A DNA stretch of 64,000 bases, taken from the NCBI GenBank assembly GCA_949775045.1, contig OX459104.1, positions 1 through 64,000 of the forward strand, read 5' to 3'. The translations under genes were made by a program, and so were the position numbers. This document shows positions 43,501 to 55,925 of this stretch, in pieces. Origin of the DNA: Metridium senile (lineage: Eukaryota > Cnidaria > Anthozoa > Actiniaria > Metridiidae). Under the pieces are notes generated by a model. That model saw nothing but the letters and a program-made list of their open reading frames with translations, did no database searches and was not told the DNA's origin. How positions within the stretch are numbered: the first letter of the stretch is position 1; every line of letters begins with the position of its first letter.

Positions 43501-46500
43501 GTTTCCTTAAATTGGTAGACCTCTCTTTTAAATTTGTTTTGCTGATCAATGATTAGGATTATGATGACTGTCATGCATTATTATAAGCAGACTGTCAAAC
43601 AGCTAGCCTTATATATGTATACCGTCACTGGCTGTAACTGGGTTGGGGGTGTACCTTGGTGCTAAACTGGGCAAACGACCCTGCAGATAGAGTGCTAGCT
43701 GCTGCTCTTATGTAGTCTACCGTACGTCCACAAATAATTTCTGACTGACTGACTGACTGACTGAACGCACGCACGCTTGTAATTATAACAGCTATTCTCT
43801 TTTTCAAATGTCAATGACTGACTATAGTTTTTTTACATGCACCGGCCCGTGCTTGCTTGCTAGCTAGCTACAATAATACTGACAATAATTCAATATACTT
43901 AATTGATCATATAATCATCAAGAAAACACAAGATCTGTATGATCATTGATATCCCCTCCAGGGGCGATTAGAAATTGTGTTTCCTTAAATTGGTAGACCT
44001 CTCTTTTAAATTTGTTTTGCTGATCAATGATTAGGATTATGATGACTGTCATGCATTATTATAAGCAGACTGTCAAACAGCTAGCCTTATATATGTATAC
44101 CGTCACTGGCTGTAACTGGGTTGGGGGTGTACCTTGGTGCTAAACTGGGCAAACGACCCTGCAGATAGAGTGCTAGCTGCTGCTCTTATGTAGTCTACCG
44201 TACGTCCACAAATAATTTCTGACTGACTGACTGACTGACTGAACGCACGCACGCTTGTAATTATAACAGCTATTCTGTTTTTCAAATGTCAATGACTGAC
44301 TATAGTTTTTTTACATGCACCGGCCCGTGCTTGCTTGCTAGCTAGCTACAATAATACTGACAATAATTCAATATACTTAATTGATCATATAATCATCAAG
44401 AAAACACAAGATCTGTATGATCATTGATATCCCCTCCAGGGGCGATTAGAAATTGTGTTTCCTTAAATTGGTAGACCTCTCTTTTAAATTTGTTTTGCTG
44501 ATCAATGATTAGGATTATGATGACTGTCATGCATTATTATAAGCAGACTGTCAAACAGCTAGCCTTATATATGTATACCGTCACTGGCTGTAACTGGGTT
44601 GGGGGTGTACCTTGGTGCTAAACTGGGCAAACGACCCTGCAGATAGAGTGCTAGCTGCTGCTCTTATGTAGTCTACCGTACGTCCACAAATAATTTCTGA
44701 CTGACTGACTGACTGACTGAACGCACGCACGCTTGTAATTATAACAGCTATTCTCTTTTTCAAATGTCAATGACTGACTATAGTTTTTTTACATGCACCG
44801 GCCCGTGCTTGCTTGCTAGCTAGCTACAATAATACTGACAATAATTCAATATACTTAATTGATCATATAATCATCAAGAAAACACAAGATCTGTATGATC
44901 ATTGATATCCCCTCCAGGGGCGATTAGAAATTGTGTTTCCTTAAATTGGTAGACCTCTCTTTTAAATTTGTTTTGCTGATCAATGATTAGGATTATGATG
45001 ACTGTCATGCATTATTATAAGCAGACTGTCAAACAGCTAGCCTTATATATGTATACCGTCACTGGCTGTAACTGGGTTGGGGGTGTACCTTGGTGCTAAA
45101 CTGGGCAAACGACCCTGCAGATAGAGTGCTAGCTGCTGCTCTTATGTAGTCTACCGTACGTCCACAAATAATTTCTGACTGACTGACTGACTGACTGAAC
45201 GCACGCACGCTTGTAATTATAACAGCTATTCTGTTTTTCAAATGTCAATGACTGACTATAGTTTTTTTACATGCACCGGCCCGTGCTTGCTTGCTAGCTA
45301 GCTACAATAATACTGACAATAATTCAATATACTTAATTGATCATATAATCATCAAGAAAACACAAGATCTGTATGATCATTGATATCCCCTCCAGGGGCG
45401 ATTAGAAATTGTGTTTCCTTAAATTGGTAGACCTCTCTTTTAAATTTGTTTTGCTGATCAATGATTAGGATTATGATGACTGTCATGCATTATTATAAGC
45501 AGACTGTCAAACAGCTAGCCTTATATATGTATACCGTCACTGGCTGTAACTGGGTTGGGGGTGTACCTTGGTGCTAAACTGGGCAAACGACCCTGCAGAT
45601 AGAGTGCTAGCTGCTGCTCTTATGTAGTCTACCGTACGTCCACAAATAATTTCTGACTGACTGACTGACTGACTGAACGCACGCACGCTTGTAATTATAA
45701 CAGCTATTCTCTTTTTCAAATGTCAATGACTGACTATAGTTTTTTTACATGCACCGGCCCGTGCTTGCTTGCTAGCTAGCTACAATAATACTGACAATAA
45801 TTCAATATACTTAATTGATCATATAATCATCAAGAAAACACAAGATCTGTATGATCATTGATATCCCCTCCAGGGGCGATTAGAAATTGTGTTTCCTTAA
45901 ATTGGTAGACCTCTCTTTTAAATTTGTTTTGCTGATCAATGATTAGGATTATGATGACTGTCATGCATTATTATAAGCAGACTGTCAAACAGCTAGCCTT
46001 ATATATGTATACCGTCACTGGCTGTAACTGGGTTGGGGGTGTACCTTGGTGCTAAACTGGGCAAACGACCCTGCAGATAGAGTGCTAGCTGCTGCTCTTA
46101 TGTAGTCTACCGTACGTCCACAAATAATTTCTGACTGACTGACTGACTGACTGAACGCACGCACGCTTGTAATTATAACAGCTATTCTGTTTTTCAAATG
46201 TCAATGACTGACTATAGTTTTTTTACATGCACCGGCCCGTGCTTGCTTGCTAGCTAGCTACAATAATACTGACAATAATTCAATATACTTAATTGATCAT
46301 ATAATCATCAAGAAAACACAAGATCTGTATGATCATTGATATCCCCTCCAGGGGCGATTAGAAATTGTGTTTCCTTAAATTGGTAGACCTCTCTTTTAAA
46401 TTTGTTTTGCTGATCAATGATTAGGATTATGATGACTGTCATGCATTATTATAAGCAGACTGTCAAACAGCTAGCCTTATATATGTATACCGTCACTGGC

Positions 46501-48424
46501 TGTAACTGGGTTGGGGGTGTACCTTGGTGCTAAACTGGGCAAACGACCCTGCAGATAGAGTGCTAGCTGCTGCTCTTATGTAGTCTACCGTACGTCCACA
46601 AATAATTTCTGACTGACTGACTGACTGACTGAACGCACGCACGCTTGTAATTATAACAGCTATTCTGTTTTTCAAATGTCAATGACTGACTATAGTTTTT
46701 TTACATGCACCGGCCCGTGCTTGCTTGCTAGCTAGCTACAATAATACTGACAATAATTCAATATACTTAATTGATCATATAATCATCAAGAAAACACAAG
46801 ATCTGTATGATCATTGATATCCCCTCCAGGGGCGATTAGAAATTGTGTTTCCTTAAATTGGTAGACCTCTCTTTTAAATTTGTTTTGCTGATCAATGATT
46901 AGGATTATGATGACTGTCATGCATTATTATAAGCAGACTGTCAAACAGCTAGCCTTATATATGTATACCGTCACTGGCTGTAACTGGGTTGGGGGTGTAC
47001 CTTGGTGCTAAACTGGGCAAACGACCCTGCAGATAGAGTGCTAGCTGCTGCTCTTATGTAGTCTACCGTACGTCCACAAATAATTTCTGACTGACTGACT
47101 GACTGACTGAACGCACGCACGCTTGTAATTATAACAGCTATTCTCTTTTTCAAATGTCAATGACTGACTATAGTTTTTTTACATGCACCGGCCCGTGCTT
47201 GCTTGCTAGCTAGCTACAATAATACTGACAATAATTCAATATACTTAATTGATCATATAATCATCAAGAAAACACAAGATCTGTATGATCATTGATATCC
47301 CCTCCAGGGGCGATTAGAAATTGTGTTTCCTTAAATTGGTAGACCTCTCTTTTAAATTTGTTTTGCTGATCAATGATTAGGATTATGATGACTGTCATGC
47401 ATTATTATAAGCAGACTGTCAAACAGCTAGCCTTATATATGTATACCGTCACTGGCTGTAACTGGGTTGGGGGTGTACCTTGGTGCTAAACTGGGCAAAC
47501 GACCCTGCAGATAGAGTGCTAGCTGCTGCTCTTATGTAGTCTACCGTACGTCCACAAATAATTTCTGACTGACTGACTGACTGACTGAACGCACGCACGC
47601 TTGTAATTATAACAGCTATTCTGTTTTTCAAATGTCAATGACTGACTATAGTTTTTTTACATGCACCGGCCCGTGCTTGCTTGCTAGCTAGCTACAATAA
47701 TACTGACAATAATTCAATATACTTAATTGATCATATAATCATCAAGAAAACACAAGATCTGTATGATCATTGATATCCCCTCCAGGGGCGATTAGAAATT
47801 GTGTTTCCTTAAATTGGTAGACCTCTCTTTTAAATTTGTTTTGCTGATCAATGATTAGGATTATGATGACTGTCATGCATTATTATAAGCAGACTGTCAA
47901 ACAGCTAGCCTTATATATGTATACCGTCACTGGCTGTAACTGGGTTGGGGGTGTACCTTGGTGCTAAACTGGGCAAACGACCCTGCAGATAGAGTGCTAG
48001 CTGCTGCTCTTATGTAGTCTACCGTACGTCCACAAATAATTTCTGACTGACTGACTGACTGACTGAACGCACGCACGCTTGTAATTATAACAGCTATTCT
48101 CTTTTTCAAATGTCAATGACTGACTATAGTTTTTTTACATGCACCGGCCCGTGCTTGCTTGCTAGCTAGCTACAATAATACTGACAATAATTCAATATAC
48201 TTAATTGATCATATAATCATCAAGAAAACACAAGATCTGTATGATCATTGATATCCCCTCCAGGGGCGATTAGAAATTGTGTTTCCTTAAATTGGTAGAC
48301 CTCTCTTTTAAATTTGTTTTGCTGATCAATGATTAGGATTATGATGACTGTCATGCATTATTATAAGCAGACTGTCAAACAGCTAGCCTTATATATGTAT
48401 ACCGTCACTGGCTGTAACTGGGTT
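37524..48424. repeat. 478-bp satellite array, about 22.8 copies
   Basis: Period exactly 478 bp. Each unit has a (TGAC)n stretch, ACGCACGC, GCTTGCTTGCTAGCTAGCTA, and a CCCCTCCAGGGG hairpin. Copies are virtually identical. The visible variant is CTGTTTTTC versus CTCTTTTTC: the first 12 scored sites have G, then the order is C G C G C G G C G C. This gives a partial two-unit (956-bp) higher-order pattern in the right half. The array ends at GTAACTGGGTT (48,424). The 60-codon minus-strand frame in each unit is a by-product of the repeat. Confidence 0.97.
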
Positions 48425-48558
48425 CCAAGGGTGTGTAAGCTTAAGCGTTAAACTGGGCCAAGAGCCCTGCCGATAGAGTGAGCACTGCACTTGGGTGCTA
48501 GCTTCATTGTAGTCTACAAAAATAATTGCTGACTGACTGACTGACTGACTGACTGACT

Positions 48559-48598
<40 letters not shown>

Positions 48599-48731
48599 TC
48601 AGGACTGACTGACTGACTGATTGACTGTGTGGCTATAAACTGTGGGACGATTGTTTTTGTTAGTGAGTCATTTTTTGTTTGTTCTTGCCTATAAGGTATC
48701 AAAGGATTAACTCAGTTTCTTCTTTTTTTAG
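48425..48731. repeat. Diverged terminal 478-bp unit with expanded (TGAC)n
   Basis: A degenerate continuation of the unit (AAACTGGGC, GATAGAGTG, GTAGTCTAC words kept). It is followed by TGAC repeats at about 48,530-48,625, then ends in a strong acceptor, TTCTTCTTTTTTTAG (48,731). Confidence 0.8.
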
Positions 48732-49527
48732 GTACTTATTTGAAGATCAGTAATCAAGACTAGACCCTTTCATTATTGGACTTGATAGAAAATGATATAT
48801 ATAAGGCCTGAAGTCAGTGTTGTGGTGGTTATATCATTTTGTTAGTGTTTTGCACACAAGATTGCCAGCTAGAATTGAAACGTTTATGACTTCCTGAATG
48901 GAGTTTTGTTTGTGGTTGTGTAAATAAGTAAGTAAGTGCGTGAGTCAAGTTTTGTAAAGAAAAACTTATCCAATTAATGTGTATCAATTTAAAAAGGATA
49001 AATAAATTTTGTGTGAGATGATTTGCGCGTGTTTTCTCTTTAATAGCTATTTTAAATCCATAAAAAATAGCCAACTTTTTTTCTTTTGTCTTCAATTCCC
49101 TCTGTCTTTCTACCAATTATCTTTCTTTTGTTTCAATTCTTTCTCTCTTTCAATCAACTCTTTCTTTTGTCTTCAATTTCTTCTCTCTTCTATCAACTCT
49201 CCTTCGTTACTTTTAAGTTTGTTTTCCCTTTCAACAAACTGTTCTCGTACTGTTTCGCCATTCATCTTCCACTGCATGGTTGTAAAAATACATTGTTGCC
49301 GAAAGCTAGATAACTAGTTGTAAAAGGTCCTTTTGCAGAGCATCAGTTTTCGTGATAGTTCTCTCGCCAACAACTAGTTTATTAAACACTATACTGTCAA
49401 CATACATGCTTTTTCAGAATAATGCACTACAATATTAATTAGAAAGGGTTTTTTTCTCATTTGTTTTTTTCTCTTTTTATTTGCAAAGGAGATTTTTGAT
49501 TAATCCAAATTTTGGGATTGACACCCT
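48732..49527 (+). other. Conserved 3'-terminal-exon-like flank (paralogue of 9578-10,336)
   Basis: Starts after the acceptor at 48,731. It shares GAAGATCAG, GATAGAAAATGATATATA, AAGGCCTGAAGTCAGTGTTG and TTTTGCACACAAGATTGCCAGC with the flank of the 414-bp array, and has AATAAA at 49,001-49,006. Homology ends at GACACCCT, where this copy continues as telomeric repeat. The short frames are not conserved between the paralogues. Confidence 0.6.
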
Positions 49528-49626
49528 AACCCTAACCCTAACCCTAAACCCTAAACCCTAACCCTAACCCTAACCCTAAAACTAACCCTAAATCCTAACC
49601 CTAAACCCTAAACCCTAACCCTAACC
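49524..49626 (+). repeat. Interstitial telomere-type repeat ITS3, junction of the two 25.6-kb copies
   Basis: About 17 CCCTAA/CCCTAAA units. The right 71 bp equals ITS2. The left part is additional repeat joining the conserved flank (GATTGACA) to the unit start. The C-rich strand is on top, as in ITS1 and ITS2. Confidence 0.93.
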
Positions 49627-51665
49627 GCTCTAAGTCCTAATGTCTCTTATCATTTCCAAAGAATGAAATCGATTAGGCTTTATTATAAACGTTTTATCAC
49701 TTGTTGTAAACGTTTTTCACAGCCCTTTAGGAAAAGGTATTACATTTCACTACTATGTCATGCCAAGTTCCACAAAATTTGGTCTAAAATGTCTTTTTTA
49801 CACATAAAAATAGATGAAATAAATGCAATGCTCGGTGTCAGTTGTTTTTTTCATTCATTGATCGTGGAATTATTTCTCTGCTTAGCCCGCAGCAAAACGT
49901 TTATTATTTTTAAATGAATTTGTAGTTATATATAATGCATAAACTTATGATTGTCGTTATCGTAAACATAAGTGTTAGTTTTCCGTACTTTCTTCAATTA
50001 ATGTGTTTTATCTTATTTTGTGCCATTGAAGTTTTATCGCGTGACTTTTAAAATCGCGTGACTTGCGCTATTATCACTGCTCGTTTATGCACAGGTATCC
50101 CACAAGTTTACATGTTGGTTTCCGTTAGCCGACTCATAATGTAATTCTAACAATATGTTTTATCTTTAGCGTTTACAATAATAACCAGTGGCTTAAAAGA
50201 AAGATTACTGAGGCATGGATGAACGAACGACTGAACACTGACGTATTTACCACGTATTGAGACCTATTTACCATTAATCAAATAATGTTTTTTTTTCTAC
50301 TTCATGTCATATATTTATGATATAATTTTTTGCCAGTTCTTCCTTTTAATTCTTTATTCTTCCATTCTCTCATTTTTGTTCACTCGCTTGCCACTGATTT
50401 ATGTTATCCTTCTCTTATTCATTCTTCCCTACTAATTATTTTCAATTTTGTGATCCATTTATTTGTTCATCTATATTGTAATATAGTTTACATCTTTTTG
50501 TACTAGTTGTGTTTTAGAGTGTGCTGTGTACATGTACATAGCGCGTGCGTTGTATATATAATTTGTCAATTATAATGACGTTTGTACAACCGCTGTTTTT
50601 TTTTATAATGATCCCAAAGCTTGAAATAAAAATAATTCAATGTGTAAGAAACGTCTTTTGTTTAAATAAATAGTATTATTAAACGGGGGAGGGCGCCCTT
50701 ATCAATGAATGAATGAATAAGAGAAATTAAAAAAAGCAAGACAGAAAAAGAGAAAAGGGAATAGAGAGATAAATGGGATTCGTGGGACAAAATAAAACGC
50801 ATTTTTTGTATCACTAAAAATAACGTTTATTTTTTTCAAGGTATTTACATAATTACATAATTATAATCAAAAAGTTAATCCGTGAAACACTACTTGTTAC
50901 TATTTAGTAAAAAATAATGCTAATTGAACAATAACCATTTTTAATATTAGTAATGCTTCACGGAACTCACAGAACAAGAACAAAACATCATAGAGTGAAG
51001 TCATTTAACCCGTGAAATATATATTAGACTAATACACCTTAGCAGTCTCTAATTCCATTGTTTTCTTTTGTGTCTATTTGACTATTACACCTTAACTATT
51101 TAATTTTGCTTCACGGGTTTAATGTCTTCACTCTAAACTAGAACTTCACTATTTTAACAGTAACTAAGAATTTGTGCTTTAAGCAATATAATTCTAACAA
51201 ACAGGAACAGTAAATTCGTATTAACATTAACTGGATAAAACTGTAACACATATAGAACTTAACTGGAGCTAAGGATTTATACCTCCAATTAAATATGAAA
51301 CATAACAGTATTTTTATATGAACAAGAACTAGCCAAATGGCCACGGAAAACAGACTGCAAAGAATTCACGTGTATATCTCTGGCATGTGGTATGAAAAAG
51401 CATGGTCTGACATAAAAAATTTTTTTTTTTTTTTAAATAATAATTAAATCTATTAAAAGGAAAAAAGCAAACCATGAAAACATGAAAACATTAAAGAATA
51501 GAAAAAAATGTATAAGAGAATCAATCTAAATGACACAGCTCTGATGGGTGCGGTTATATGCATGAGAGAAGGCTATGAATGGAATAGTGATTTTGGTAAA
51601 AGTTCGAGTTGGAATAATTGTTCAACCCCACACTGTAAAACTAACCGACTTTTTTAAAGAGTACT

Positions 51666-54017
51666 TTATAATGACTTTACATCTTTGTGTAAATCAAGTT
51701 TATCGGAACGCAGTTCATAAAGACGATCTATTTGTTTGTACACTATATCTATTGGAAAAATCAAACTAGAGCTCGATTCGTAATAGCTCTTACCCGCAAC
51801 AAACTTATATAAATTATCTGTAACTTCTTCAAGATGGCCAAGTAAAACATCTTTCTTGTTGCTAGAATAGCGTAAAATTTTAGCTAATAAAATCTGGGGC
51901 GAAGAAGTAGTCGAATTGCTAGCGACCAAGGCAACGAAGTCTCCTATGCAAGGGAGGGGATCTGAAAATCCATCATCGTCTGCTTCGGCCTTTTTACTAC
52001 ACTGATCTTTATATTCCTCACCATCAAAAATTACATCAGTTGCTTTTCTTGCAAGAAATGCTAAAGCTGGAGCTTTCTTGACGTTAGAGCTTCGATCATC
52101 GTAATGTCGACGCTGAGTTCGCACAGTGTGTTTCATAACTGCAGCCATACTTTCCGTTAATTGGCTTTCATTTGATTCTGGTAAACTTAAAAAATATGTC
52201 ACCAGGCTATGTCTCAAGTCATTCACACTCAATCGTACGTTACAATAATTCTCGAAAAGCGTTCCGGTGTACTTGTTGAAACTAGGAACATTGAATGGTT
52301 GACCGCTATGGTTGACGAGTAAGAAATCGTGGGTTAGACCTTGCAATAATTTCTCTCGATATGTACCTATAAAAAGCCTTAGATAATATTCCAAATGACC
52401 TTCCAAAATAGAACTTTCTTTCCCATAATGGCGTTTTGTTTTGTAATTACAACATATCAAAACTAGACGGTCTGCATCGCAAACTAGAAAATTTCCGTCT
52501 GATCCAGGCGGATGTGAACTAGCGATCCTAACTGTAACGAACTCCTTACATCTTCCTGTGATGTGCGTATATAACAGAAGAATACAGAAATTCATCAAAT
52601 GTCGGGCTTTGCTGATACTATTCCCACAATCCTCAAAGTCATGCAATAATTCTCGACCGACTTGTAATATTTCCTCGTAAAAGACTGTATTTGACCTTGT
52701 ATGAGACGAAGCTCTATTTTCTCGCCTTGCGTCAAATTCTAACTGACCTTGTAAGCTACGCAATGCGGACAGCGAAGGGAGATTTTCCTGACTTGAAGGC
52801 GTTTTTTCCCGGTGTAAAAATCTGACGACATTTATGAAGGAAGACATGTACCTTGAAGTCGTACTGCTTTTTAGCTTTCGATCGTTGGATCGTAGATGTT
52901 CGCAAAACCGTTCGACAAGATCCCGATCTTCGACACTATACAGTGACACTCTAGAGTTCCCGTGAGTATCGCTAACATATTTGAAAAAAACGAGAATGCG
53001 TTCCAACATTTTATCTATGCTAATGGGTAGTAAAGCATGGCCAGTTCTCTGTGTATTGTAAGGACGAGAATAAAAAGACTTAAAGCATTCAATATGTGAT
53101 TTTGTCTCATCATTAAGTTCGCTATAAGGAAATTTTCGTGTAAAACGAATATTTCGAGTACTGACCTCAAGGTCCGATTTTTCGGACTCGCTACTGTCAG
53201 AAGAGTCAAGCCTAATTTGTAAAACGTCCGACGCTGGTGCTGCCTTAGACTTACTACTGGAAATTTCATCAAACGCTGAGAACTGAGATTTTTGAAATCT
53301 GTTCGTGCTAGTCACTAGACTACTGCTGCCAGAGCTTTGATTTGAAACATTTTCTGGTGTACTGACTGCCGGAATAAGTGGCAAAGCATCAGATGCCTTC
53401 GCTGTATCTAAGATCTGAGAGTTCTGAACATTAGACAGACTCGAACCCTGACCAGTAGTAAAAGCAGATGTAAAATTGTAAAAAGGTGTTTTGGGAGTAT
53501 AACCGCCCGTGAGCTGTGTCGATGTGTTAGGATCTAACTGTGTCGTACAATTTGAAAATGTTTTCATGTTTGCATTACTCTGCGGACCTATATTAGTTTT
53601 GAAAACATTTGTTGAACTAGGTCTAGATTGATAGTCATAATTATCAATCGTTAATGGCAATGAAATACTGCTTGTTGATTCATTCGATTCGAGCTTCAAT
53701 ATCTTTTTCTTGGGGGAAACATTGTTATCAGCCTTAGACTCGTAATAGTGTAAAAGCCGAGAAATATCACTCTCAGATATCAATTTAAAAGCGCCTATAG
53801 CAACATTTGGGATTTTGCTCTTAAAATAATTGTGTTCTTGCATAGTACACTTTGATTTAACAATCTTACAGTGTCGAATCCATGACTTCAGAGTCCCGTT
53901 AGGGATTTGTGAAAACAACTTCGCTTTTACCTCTGAAAAGCAATAAAGGCGCTCTCCATTTAGTGTTTCAAGGCTGCATAATTTGGCGTCCTCTAGTGCG
54001 CTCTTTACATCGTCCAT
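51666..54017 (-). CDS. Crypton-like tyrosine recombinase YR-A, copy 2
   Basis: The translated product is identical to copy 1 at 26,058-28,409 over all 783 residues, including Arg489, Lys526/528, Asn599, Arg602, His630 and Tyr639. No coding difference was seen, so divergence since duplication is essentially nil. Confidence 0.9.
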   Translation of the reverse strand: MDDVKSALEDAKLCSLETLNGERLYCFSEVKAKLFSQIPNGTLKSWIRHCKIVKSKCTMQEHNYFKSKIPNVAIGAFKLISESDISRLLHYYESKADNNVSPKKKILKLESNESTSSISLPLTIDNYDYQSRPSSTNVFKTNIGPQSNANMKTFSNCTTQLDPNTSTQLTGGYTPKTPFYNFTSAFTTGQGSSLSNVQNSQILDTAKASDALPLIPAVSTPENVSNQSSGSSSLVTSTNRFQKSQFSAFDEISSSKSKAAPASDVLQIRLDSSDSSESEKSDLEVSTRNIRFTRKFPYSELNDETKSHIECFKSFYSRPYNTQRTGHALLPISIDKMLERILVFFKYVSDTHGNSRVSLYSVEDRDLVERFCEHLRSNDRKLKSSTTSRYMSSFINVVRFLHREKTPSSQENLPSLSALRSLQGQLEFDARRENRASSHTRSNTVFYEEILQVGRELLHDFEDCGNSISKARHLMNFCILLLYTHITGRCKEFVTVRIASSHPPGSDGNFLVCDADRLVLICCNYKTKRHYGKESSILEGHLEYYLRLFIGTYREKLLQGLTHDFLLVNHSGQPFNVPSFNKYTGTLFENYCNVRLSVNDLRHSLVTYFLSLPESNESQLTESMAAVMKHTVRTQRRHYDDRSSNVKKAPALAFLARKATDVIFDGEEYKDQCSKKAEADDDGFSDPLPCIGDFVALVASNSTTSSPQILLAKILRYSSNKKDVLLGHLEEVTDNLYKFVAGKSYYESSSSLIFPIDIVYKQIDRLYELRSDKLDLHKDVKSL

Positions 54018-55648
54018 AGCTCAGTGAACTAAGTGAATCATCTGTAACAAAAAGGAAAAATATTTAGAAATAGTCTCTTAATCTTTAACCATATAAAGAG
54101 CAATGAATTTATTTATTCATTTATTTAATTCGAATATTTATACAGAGGTTCCCAGTTCGAGAGCTGGTTTAAAACAGACCGACTAAACTAACTTCAATCT
54201 GGAGGTTAAACCATGTGCTCCAGGGATTTCAAGATCTAAGTACCGCTGTACCTAAATTAAACGAGCCCTTATTTAGTTGTTTTAGCTTACTTACTTACTT
54301 CTTACTTCCTTGTTTTAGCAAGAAGCGACATAAGGTCGGACTGTTTAGCATTTTCATTGGAACAAAACGTTTCTCGATCCTATAAATCTGTATCAGAACG
54401 TATTGAGTATCATGCATGGTTACTCACCGATTATGATACCAGGAATTAAAGCACTGTTAGAGATGACGTTTGATTATGAGAGCTGGAATATGATTTATCT
54501 TTGGGTATCGATCTGAAATTCAACATAAAGAGATAAATATTTAAGATTCCTTACACAGTCTCAAGGACCGCTATATTTTTTAAGGCGCCTACAATCGTTT
54601 AATATCAGCGATATAATATTCTTACCTGATATACTGCCTTGCATGCATAGAATCTGCAATACTGAATACTTGAATGAAACTCTTCCCTGCATACTGTAAA
54701 CTAAAAGATTGTTTCAAAATCAGTATCGTTTGTTTGCTAAAACTATATTCAACCGACCTTAGTATGTGCATAGAATTACGCTTACCACTTTGGTGAGCAA
54801 GAAACCATGTTAACTAGACCCATAGGGTCATGCTTGTGTTGTAGTCTTATTTATCCTTAAACAAGACCATCAGAGCATTTGGACGACCTTCCCAAACAGC
54901 GCTCTGGTGTTGTACATAATAATCAGTCACACGGTTTGCTTTGTATGAAGTCGTCCGGCGCACCCATAATATGATATGCATAAAAGATCGACAATCGATT
55001 GGAAATTGTCCAGGAATTTGGCGTTATCGGATCTGACACTTGCGTAAACAACTGATATATCCAAAAACGTTCGCGCGCAAACATTTTCAATCAAAGTCTT
55101 GCTCACTAAACGATTTTTAAGTAGAAACCTTTTTTTTAAAAAGCGTTTCTTAATGTGGTTTGTGATATACCTACCTAGTTTCCTGAATTTCGTTTTAAAC
55201 TAAACGTGTCCCATTAACACCCGGCATCTCTAAAAGATTAAAACTACGCCTTAGGTGGTCATTATCATCTGTTTATTTAAGAAAATGATTTCCATTGTAT
55301 TTTTTTCATGTTAAAGCATTTCAAAAATACACGCTTTCATAAACCGATTATTTATTTAGGATCGTTTAGAATAAACAAAACGCCGATAAAAACGCGTGGG
55401 AAAGAACTCGCTTCGTGGCTCAAATTTATAATTTAAAACTCATCCAACATTTATTTTGTTCTCGTGTTTAAGTTTCTAGAACTGCGTGTAAAAATCTCAC
55501 ATTGTGTAAGGCGGCGATTGTTATCGAAATGTTTTATTTAGTGATTATGTCCCTTTGTTAGGTTGAAATACCAAACATACTGTATGATAAGGATGAATGG
55601 CTGATTGAATGGATGAATGAAAAAAAAAAAGATATCGCTATCTCTCTC

Positions 55649-55925
55649 CTTACAATTATTGGAACGCTGTGTTTGTAAAAGGTTTTATGATCTCGTAGCT
55701 CATTTCATCTTTCCTTTGCAGCATGGTTTTCTAAGGAATTCCTCGTGTTGTCCAACCTTCAAAGGATATATTGGACAAAACTCGGATAAAAATATCCAAA
55801 CTGATATTATTTATCTAGAATTTTGTAAGGCATTCGACAGTGTCGAACATAAACTTTTCTTATTAAAACTAAAATTAAATGGGATAAGGGGTCGCTGCCT
55901 AGACTGGTTTGGTGATCATCCCTCG
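55649..55925 (+). pseudogene. LINE-type reverse transcriptase fragment, copy 2
   Basis: Same remnant as at 30,041-30,317, with the same internal deletion and poly-C end. It was duplicated with the unit rather than inserted independently. Confidence 0.75.

Larger units (their letters stand above)
23948..49555. repeat. 25,608-bp segmental unit (segment 2), first copy
   Basis: Everything from ITS2 recurs from ITS3 at a constant offset of 25,608 bp up to the end of the window (14.4 kb compared). Differences I saw: a 3-base change (AAGCG/AACAG at 25,550/51,158), a one-base change at an A/T run boundary (25,809), shifts of one 4-bp unit in two microsatellite blocks, and a satellite variant. The unit holds the 783-aa recombinase, LINE remnant, GNAT-SNase gene, 478-bp array and conserved flank. 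Confidence 0.95.

Noticed and set aside
37889..48109. A 60-aa minus-strand open frame repeated every 478 bp (22 times)
   Set aside because: It is created by the satellite unit itself, contains the (TGAC)n tract read as Ser-Gln-Ser, and has no family signature; the only coding change follows the satellite variant. Not a gene family.
37524..48424. CRISPR-like array
   Set aside because: Units are contiguous 478-bp satellites with no unique spacers, in a eukaryotic context.
49524..49626. True chromosome end
   Set aside because: Unique sequence continues on both sides, and the repeats are short and mixed with variants; it is interstitial as assembled.
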